From assembly GCF_900496995.4 (NCBI RefSeq), contig NC_044012.1, forward strand, positions 24,590,759 through 24,654,758: a stretch of DNA of 64,000 bases. Reading direction: 5' to 3'. This stretch comes from Aquila chrysaetos chrysaetos (taxonomy: Eukaryota; Chordata; Aves; Accipitriformes; Accipitridae). Below the pieces are notes generated by a model that was given only the letters and a program-made list of their open reading frames with translations, did no database searches and was not told where the DNA came from. Every line of letters starts with the position of its first letter. Position 1 is the stretch's first letter. A program made the position numbers and the translations under genes. This document shows positions 57,801 through 64,000 of the stretch, piece after piece.

Positions 57801-60800
57801 GACAAAGGAAAGAATTAAGGACAATTTTCACACCAAGTCCCCACTGTCTGTATCATATCATGCTCAGTACTGAGCCCAGCTTCTGACCACAGTGGCAAGC
57901 ACACCCCATACACGGACTGCTTTGGATTTTCTTCATTGTCCTACTTTTCTAAGACTGTTCCACAGACACCAGGGCTCACTGCACAGTTCACTCTCCCGAG
58001 GAGAGAGTTTCACAGGCATAATTATCAAAGGCAGTTAACTTGCAATGACATCTAACAGAGACTTTACACATGTAACCTTCTGCACATTGCATTTTAACAT
58101 AAATATAAGAAAAGGTAAGCCTTACACCTATTTTTCATTTTATAGGGAGAAGTGGTTATGGCCATTTTAAGCCACCACTTGTTTTTTCGTTGCCACTTCC
58201 TGCACAGTGCCTGTGTACAACCACCACAGCATAGAAAAAACCACTTTTTAAGAGTAAATCTATTCCAGGAACATGAAGTAAATACAGTAAGCAAGACCCA
58301 GAAATTGATCCCCAAATGCCCAACTTCAAGAAAATAGAAAGTGGTAAATTAAACAAAAAGAAAGAAATGTTTATTTGTGTCTTAACTATTTCTTGAAAGC
58401 CAATCTTGACAACTAAACAGGGATTGACAATGCTGTAAAGTGGTCTTCACCCTTAGGTGATACACAGCTGTTATTGTTTCTTACCTGTAGGACTGCAACA
58501 CATCAATGATACCAATGTACAGCAGGAGCCTCTCCCCCTTTGCATTGCGGGCTGGAATGCCTCCCATCCTAGAAGAGGACAGGACACAGACATGAAACAG
58601 GGTGTTCTCACACCCCACTGCCTCTCTCACGCAGCCTAGCGTGGGCTGAATATTATGTGAACTATTTAACAAGTGTCAACATGTGGGAAGGACCTACTGT
58701 TCAGCAAACAAATTAGGGAAGAGAAGTCAGAGCAAAATACTTTTTCAGTAAATTAGCTAAACCTCCTGAGAATTGACCCCCTTTTCCCTCTGTATGACAA
58801 TTTTATTGAAGATGAGGATTAACCCCAACTCAAGCATGAGAAGATACCACGCAACTATAGAGAGCATCTACTACCATTCATACTAAGATGGCAGCTGGAC
58901 TTTATGGGCTGTTAGACTGATCTAACAAAGCTCTTGCTATGCCTTTTAGAGGTGGATGGAAGTAAGTAGTTGAAGCTGCCAGTAACTAGTGAGCAGAGAA
59001 CTCTTAAAGGCCACCTGGAAGGCAAGAAAAATCTTTTGTACATTAAGGAGGGGAAATCAAAGATAAAAGCACAAGATTTGATACCAACACCTCTCTGCCC
59101 AGCATGACAGCAATTCTGTATAGCCCAGCCTGCATCTAAAGGAAGTCTCCATTAGCCAGGCTTGGGTTTTACCCCTCGCTCCTCAGCATTTCACTGGGAA
59201 GAGCAACACCAACACAGACTTACTGGTCATCTGTTTCTATGGTGCCACCTCGCCGGGCCTCTCCTTGGATGGATTCCATGGCTGTCGAGTAGAGGGCTTT
59301 CTGGGCAGCAGGTCGCCGTGTGTCAGTCTGGGATGTCCCGTCTGCCATCGCATGCTCTCTTTGTGCCAGATCGATGTTATGGATTGCAACAAGCAAACTG
59401 TAATCCATGATTTTAAAGCTCTGCAGAACCTGGGCAAAAAGTCAACAAAGGCTCACTCATTATTGCAAGCCCAGTGAAACTGTCAGAGCAGACATTTTCA
59501 GAAACGTAGTCAGCATTTTTGCCTAGAGCCCCGAGCATATTGAGGGGATGGCTTTTAATCCACAGCTCATGCAGAGTCAGCTCATCTACAGTCACCAAAG
59601 AGAGTTAGAGGAAAGCCACCGGTGGTACTCCTGTGCGGATGAGGACCCAAGCCAGGGGAGAACACTGACTTTTGCACAGCCGCCCAACTTTGAGACCAGA
59701 CTCCTGCCCCCTCCCTAGATCCTGCCTTGCTCCAGAGCTCAACCTTGGCAGGGGGTGCTTCCTCCACCTCTAGAGGCAGTGCTGGATTTAATTCAGGTTG
59801 GAAGTATTGAACGAAACTGAGGTCCAGGTCCCGCTTCTTGTTCACATCACCACCAAAAAAATGGGCTCTCTAAGTTAACTGGCAGAGGCTACAAGGGTGG
59901 CAGCTGCCATGTCCTTTTTGTGGGAAAGACTCAGAAAAAAGGAAAGAACTCTCCACACCACCCTTCACCCTTACACTTACCAAACAGTCTCTCTGTAATG
60001 TTTTGCACAGAGCATTATACATGTCAGAGTCCAAGAAGAGGCCATCAGGGATGTCCTGCATAAAATCCAAGTCCTTGTACGTTGGGAAGACCTTCTCCCG
60101 CTCCTTCTGGGATGCTCGGCGTTTGTAGGTGGAGCCCTTCAGGTCGTATTTCAGGTGCATTTTGACAGAGCGCGGCAGTAGATTGTTCATCACAACAATG
60201 CGAATGTTTTTGCCTCCAGCCTGGACACAGTACAAGCCATAAAACTTTGGCAGCAGCGTCCTTGGGTTCTGGTTCAAATTCTGAAATGCCAAAGACAAAG
60301 AAAGACCTTCAAAGCCATTCTGGTTATTCACATGCCAGTCAGAGGAGTTATTTGCTCCTTCCTGTGCTTCTCTATTGAAATTGGGCTGGCAATGATTCAA
60401 AGCCATTGCCAAAGAAGCTAAGAGACAAGGGCAGGTGAACACAGGGAACAGATGGGCAATGCCTGCAGTTGTTCATGATCTCTCTGCAAAGCTGAATGAG
60501 TCAGAGAAAGATGGTAGGAAGGAAGGAGTTTGCTGCTCATTCACACAGAAGCTAAGCTGGGGAGGCTTCAGAGCAGAGGAAGATCTTGTGCTTAGCCTTT
60601 TTAAATCTGGCACTTAGGTCAAGCTAAATACATCAGGATAGAGATGGGTCTAAACACTTGTGGCAGCATCAAGAGTCCTAAGGCACTTCTACATGGCAAG
60701 ACTATCTCATGGCTAAATTCCCTTACACAGAGGAGGCTTGTAAAGGCCAGGCTGGACACAAACACGAGCAGTCAGATCACACACACATTGTGTTCAGGGT

Positions 60801-62386
60801 AGGATCTGATTTTGCTCCAGAACCAATAAAGCCTTTTTTGCTATAGTCACTTTCATAAAATTAACACACCTTTACTCTCAAAGCTGCTGCTGCTGCTTCT
60901 ATATATAGAAACTTAAAATCAGAGTTCAACTGTTCATCTTTGCAGACAGAAACAAGCATAGCCCTGGGAAGGGAAACACAAGAACAGCTTTGCAAGACAA
61001 AGTACCATGGGCCTGATGCTGCGCAGCATGGAAGCAAACAGTTCACAGCTGGTCACAAAGCAGGCTGCAACTTTCCAAAAGGGTCCGAGTCACAAAGTGC
61101 AACCCAAGACCCCTGCGCAGCACTCCAGGCTTGTGATACCCAGGTAGCTTGTGTGAGTCCATGACTGTCTTTGTCACTGGACAGTTGAGAGAGAAGCTGC
61201 CACTCAGCTGGGGCACAGATCAAACCTTCACTCATATCTACCAGGCAGCAGACAGCAATATCTGTCACACTTGCACATTTGGGGGACTCTTCCCTAGCTC
61301 ACAGAGGAAGCCTCACCCAAGTGACTCACCATGTAGTAGCCAGGCAGCAGCTTCTGTAAGAACTCAGCCTCTTTGTGCTGAACCGTTTTGATGATAAACT
61401 CATCATCACTGGATACATAGAAGAGGGATCCACTGGCCCCAGAGTTTGAAAGTTCAATGAGTGGCTCATTGCAGAGCGAGTACTGAGGAGGACAAGGTGA
61501 GAAATGCAGAGGTGAGAGAGACATCAACAGGAAACTTCAGCACAAAGGCTCTTCCTTTTAAGCATTAACAGAGGCAAATGCCAGGGTCACATACAGCATC
61601 CACTGCTGTGCTTACAGTGCTTGCCTCTGGGCCTCGCAGCACTCCATAGCTCCAAGAGGGGGAAGATGACAAACACCCGTCACACAGAGCACACAACAAA
61701 TGGGAACCTGGTCCAACCACCAACCTACCAGATAGTCATCTGGTCGGATCCCAAAGAGCTCCCGGAAATAGCGAAAGGCCACTGGAGCATAGGTTTTGAA
61801 CCGAAAGTCATTGTAGTGATGAGCTGGGGTCAGGTTACTCCCTTCACTGATCAAGGAGAGAAGCACACAAGTATTTGTATTTGAAACATTCCTTAAGAAA
61901 CTGCCCTAAAAGCAAACACCTGCTGGCTGGCTGCTTCTAACACACTCGAGGGCTAGAAAGCACCCACCCAAAAGCGACACATGTAGGCACACACAACAGC
62001 AAAATTGCATTTGTTCACACAACCGATGGTGGACATATATAGGTAAAAGCCAGAGTTCTTCAGAAACAGGTGGCAGGCAGAAGCCAGAGTTGGTCCATAA
62101 GCAGTGCACTGAGTAGGTCTGCTCAGGAGACCTATGCTCGCTCCTGCACTCAACCATCCTGGTTTGGTGCAGCTTCCTCATGTGCAAGCAGCATTAGGAA
62201 CTAATGCTGCTACCCACTATCAAAGCACCAGAGAGAGAAGAAAGCAAGCACTGACCTTGGGAAGAAAATACTTTCTACTACGTAGAAATCTTGCATGAGA
62301 ACATCTCTTTCAGGTTTGGTGCTCAAGCTTCCAACTGTGTGTGTAATGCCCAGCTGAATGGCACCTTTCAAGGCAGATGATGTTGT
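51856..62386 (-). CDS. PIP5K1A: Phosphatidylinositol 4-phosphate 5-kinase type-1 alpha, partial (N-terminal exons outside window)
   Basis: Twelve exons chain in phase on the - strand: 62386-62256, 61846-61729, 61482-61330, 60280-59981, 59429-59224, 58568-58485, 57798-57750, 57337-57253, 56936-56799, 56082-55953, 53433-53356 and 52311-52227, plus a probable 18 bp final coding piece at 51873-51856. The enzyme makes PI(4,5)P2 from PI4P at the plasma membrane and in nuclear speckles. The first visible residues ([20 protein letters not shown]) correspond to human residue 80 or so. Key motifs are present: the ATP-site Lys ([15 protein letters not shown]), [20 protein letters not shown], the catalytic IMDYSLL and the activation segment [20 protein letters not shown]. 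After the PSPSKK segment the tail is about 40 residues longer than the human one and diverges before the [11 protein letters not shown] end. Identity is secure; the last exon is tentative. Confidence 0.95.
52227..52311 (-). CDS. PIP5K1A: PIP5K1A tail exon (85 bp)
   Basis: [20 protein letters not shown], then LQETEISF. Acceptor TCCCCAG|CGGCTC, donor GCTTT|GTGAGT. The end aligns with human LEKLEVAESEF, supporting it as the genuine C-terminal region. Confidence 0.75.
53356..53433 (-). CDS. PIP5K1A: PIP5K1A tail exon without a human counterpart that I recognise (78 bp)
   Basis: It encodes [20 protein letters not shown] and SIQVH, which looks helical and charged. Acceptor GCATAG|GTCAGA and donor CATAG|GTGAGG keep phase on both sides. 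It could be alternative, since its removal leaves the frame intact (78 = 26 codons). Confidence 0.7.
   Translation of the reverse strand, partial: VRSSESPVRELGEGGSQSSSEYPGP
53546..53631 (-). mobile_element. Short CR1 LINE 3' fragment
   Basis: About 86 bp with the same GAATCATAGAATCATTTAGG start and the same shortened ATCGAGTCCAACC segment as the copy at 14.9 kb. It lies in a PIP5K1A intron, 112 bp upstream of the exon at 53356-53433. Confidence 0.85.
55953..56082 (-). CDS. PIP5K1A: PIP5K1A exon: divergent C-terminal tail
   Basis: [20 protein letters not shown], then [20 protein letters not shown]. The first ten residues match human VHLGRPDVLPQT; the rest does not. Donor AATAG|GTAAGA. Confidence 0.88.
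56799..56936 (-). CDS. PIP5K1A: PIP5K1A exon: basic Ser-rich tail
   Basis: [20 protein letters not shown] through [12 protein letters not shown] plus G. It was found by phase: the acceptor CTTTAAG|TAAAGCC with the T carried over gives Leu-Lys as in human. The donor GTTGGT is atypical. Confidence 0.88.
57253..57337 (-). CDS. PIP5K1A: PIP5K1A exon: activation segment end
   Basis: [20 protein letters not shown], then NTAFKKIP plus T. Acceptor TTCTAG|GACACT, donor CCAT|GTAAGT. Confidence 0.95.
57750..57798 (-). CDS. PIP5K1A: PIP5K1A exon: activation segment start (49 bp)
   Basis: [16 protein letters not shown]. The conserved KK, needed for PI4P specificity and membrane binding in type I kinases, is present. 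Confidence 0.94.
58485..58568 (-). CDS. PIP5K1A: PIP5K1A exon
   Basis: [20 protein letters not shown] and IDVLQSY plus AG. Acceptor TTCTAG|GATGGG, donor TACAG|GTAAGA. Confidence 0.95.
59224..59429 (-). CDS. PIP5K1A: PIP5K1A exon: catalytic IMDYSLL motif
   Basis: [20 protein letters not shown], then a variable insert ([15 protein letters not shown]), then [18 protein letters not shown]. The variable insert differs from human (EPLSSETQYSV). Confidence 0.95.
59981..60280 (-). CDS. PIP5K1A: PIP5K1A exon: core of kinase domain (100 codons)
   Basis: [20 protein letters not shown], then [20 protein letters not shown] and [20 protein letters not shown], ending LQRDCL. Human has PLPTF where this has VFPTY. 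Confidence 0.96.
61330..61482 (-). CDS. PIP5K1A: PIP5K1A exon: N-lobe with ATP-binding Lys
   Basis: 51 codons, [20 protein letters not shown], then [20 protein letters not shown] to PGYYM. The glycine/serine loop and the invariant Lys are intact. Confidence 0.96.
61729..61846 (-). CDS. PIP5K1A: PIP5K1A exon
   Basis: [20 protein letters not shown] through FGIRPDDYL. Acceptor GATCAG|TGAAGG completes a Ser codon; donor CTG|GTAGGT. Confidence 0.95.
62256..62386 (-). CDS. PIP5K1A: PIP5K1A exon: start of conserved core
   Basis: [20 protein letters not shown] through [11 protein letters not shown] plus AG. Acceptor CCTCCAG|ACAACA, donor CCAAG|GTCAGT. Confidence 0.95.
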
Positions 62387-64000
62387 CTGGAGGGGCAGAG
62401 AAAGTGAGTTAGACATGTGGAGCAGCAGGCTAGAAATAGGAATGAAAGGAGTTAAAGAAAAGAGAGCCCCCAGTTTAAAACAGCACTGTTACCCGGGGTA
62501 TTTTACACCTACTGGTTCCAGCTTCCATCATTTCTTTCTCATTGACTAACACCACTTTGGCGATGAGAACACCTGGGAACACTCCTACATCTCTGATAGC
62601 ATCCTGCTTGATCCTTGCACTCTTGGTGGTCGAGCAGTAAAAGACTTGAGCTGGAATCAACATCCAGCTGGTCCTTAAAAGGACTGAATTTCATTTCATC
62701 CTCCCACAGCACTCATCTCTACACAGTGCGGTCAGAGGGGGAAGACACCCAGCGACAGATTACCTTGTGCCCCGAGGAATAGAACACACTTCTTGACACC
62801 TTGGTTTTGGAACTATACACTTTGAAGCTTGCTCTTCCCAAGCTTGGGCACAGACTCAGGTCTTCTACAGGACAAGGCAGGCATGGCCAGCACACAACAC
62901 GCGCTTCTGTTTGGTGCTACCACATTCCTCTGTGTGCCTCTCTTGCTAGGTCATGGCTCTTTAACACTAAGGAGTTCACTATCATTTTTAAATAAGGAGC
63001 AAAGACACAACTCCTGCTCCTGCAGCCTCTGCACAAACTGCCCAAGAACAATGTAGGACTGTGTTCTTGTAACATCAAGAGTCCTCTTCTGTCTACGAAA
63101 CACATGATCTCATCTCAGACCACTCGGACGTGCTTCAGCCTAGCTTGTGCTATGGGCTGTCTTTCCCATAACAGCCCAGATGAGATCTGCTCAACACCCT
63201 GATGTTATATGGCCTGTCAGTTCCCGGAGCATGGAGATATGAACTCTGCTGTAAAGCCTGCTGGAAATGTTGAGGCTGCAGAGCAGGTGCAGGCTGGATT
63301 CGTGCACTGCAGCTCACAGACATTTCACTTGGCTTATACATAAAGCAACTGGACCCAAAACAAGATCCAGGGCTCAAGATCCAACTAGTTTGTGTTTGTT
63401 TCCTTAAGCTAAACAAAGCCCAGCCCCCTGCTACATGCAAGAAATCACTGTAGATCAAAGCATTTGGCAACAGAGGACACCACAGTATCTGGGGGACAAG
63501 CATTTCAAGTTTTTTCTCCAGGGACACATCCTCCATGAAGCCTTGTAAAACAAATGGGAACATTTCTCCCAGTTAACTGGCTTTCTGTTATAGCTGCAAG
63601 AGACCTGCTCACAGTTCCCTGAAGTGAGAGCAACAAAAACTGGCAGTAACTCCAGCTTGTCAACAGCGTCCTTTTCTACTTCAGCTACCTGTTTGTATCT
63701 GACATTTACTTCAGTATCAGATGGGGAAGGAGGAAGAACTTGACTCTGCTTTCCTTCCTTACCCTCTAAAGGCTAAAGTTGCTTGAAAACACATCTCAGC
63801 TCAGCTCACCTAGCCCTGCTTAAACTTCCAGGACAGTCTCACTGTTGAGAAACAGAACTTACCAACACAGCACAGCAATGCTGCCTTGTTTGTGAACACA
63901 GAGCCACAGGGCCAGGTTGCCAAGGAACAAGTATTTTTCTCTTCTATTAGCCAGCATGATCAGCTGAGCAGCTGACTGCCTGTTTACAATCACTTTTATA
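62387..64000 (-). other. PIP5K1A: PIP5K1A upstream intron, to window edge
   Basis: I looked for the human-like upstream exon (IGHRSVDSSGETTYKK) and did not find it. One 62-codon open frame at 62475-62663 matches nothing that I know. Confidence 0.6.

Noticed and set aside
62475-62663. 62-codon open frame on the - strand just upstream of the first visible PIP5K1A exon, with plausible amino-acid composition
   Set aside because: It matches neither the human upstream PIP5K1A exon nor any protein I recognise, lacks a clear acceptor/donor pair in phase, and frames of this length are common in the window.

Overview
This window is vertebrate nuclear DNA from a bird. The genes are intron-rich with GT-AG splice sites. 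Two truncated CR1-type retroposon ends carry the avian 3' terminal motif (GAATCATAGAATCAT when read on the + strand). The DNA is compact, GC-rich and full of G/C homopolymers and minisatellites, as on avian microchromosomes. The four genes and their order match the human 1q21.3 block PIP5K1A-PSMD4-ZNF687-PI4KB. The species cannot be named from the sequence; the CR1 form looks neoavian rather than galliform, but this is an impression only.

Layout: (1) 1-9.2 kb, + strand: the 3' half of PI4KB, with nine coding exons (498 codons, most of the catalytic half) and a 1.4 kb 3'UTR. (2) 9.5-40.4 kb, - strand: ZNF687, complete, with eight coding exons (1263 codons) at 11.9-20.5 kb, a 2.4 kb 3'UTR converging on PI4KB, a 19.7 kb first intron and a non-coding exon 1 in a CpG island near 40.3 kb. 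(3) 41.65-48.7 kb, - strand: PSMD4 (Rpn10/S5a), complete, ten coding exons, 376 codons. (4) About 49-62.4 kb, - strand: PIP5K1A from the start of its conserved core to its C-terminus (12 clear exons plus a probable tiny terminal coding exon). Its N-terminal exons lie beyond the window's right edge.

PI4KB makes PI4P, the substrate of PIP5K1A, so two consecutive phosphoinositide kinases flank a proteasome ubiquitin receptor and a multi-zinc-finger transcriptional cofactor. PIP5K1A, PSMD4 and ZNF687 run head-to-tail on the - strand, with only short spacers on either side of PSMD4.

The most unusual structure is at 39.3-41.6 kb, where three different degenerate tandem arrays surround ZNF687 exon 1. 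One is a ~42 bp C-rich minisatellite in intron 1. The second is a ~50 bp periodic array whose units carry an inverted CCAAT box (ATTGG) followed by a GC box. The third is a ~34 bp minisatellite against the PSMD4 poly(A) site. Other points are a C-terminal tail of PIP5K1A that is longer than the human one, a near-perfect 24 bp inverted repeat in ZNF687 intron 1, a 106 bp tandem duplication in the putative PIP5K1A 3'UTR, and splice phases that would permit an in-frame PIP5K1A-PSMD4 read-through. I found no previously unknown gene, and no RNA gene, CRISPR array or viral element. Identifications rest on reading translations against remembered human proteins; no search was run.
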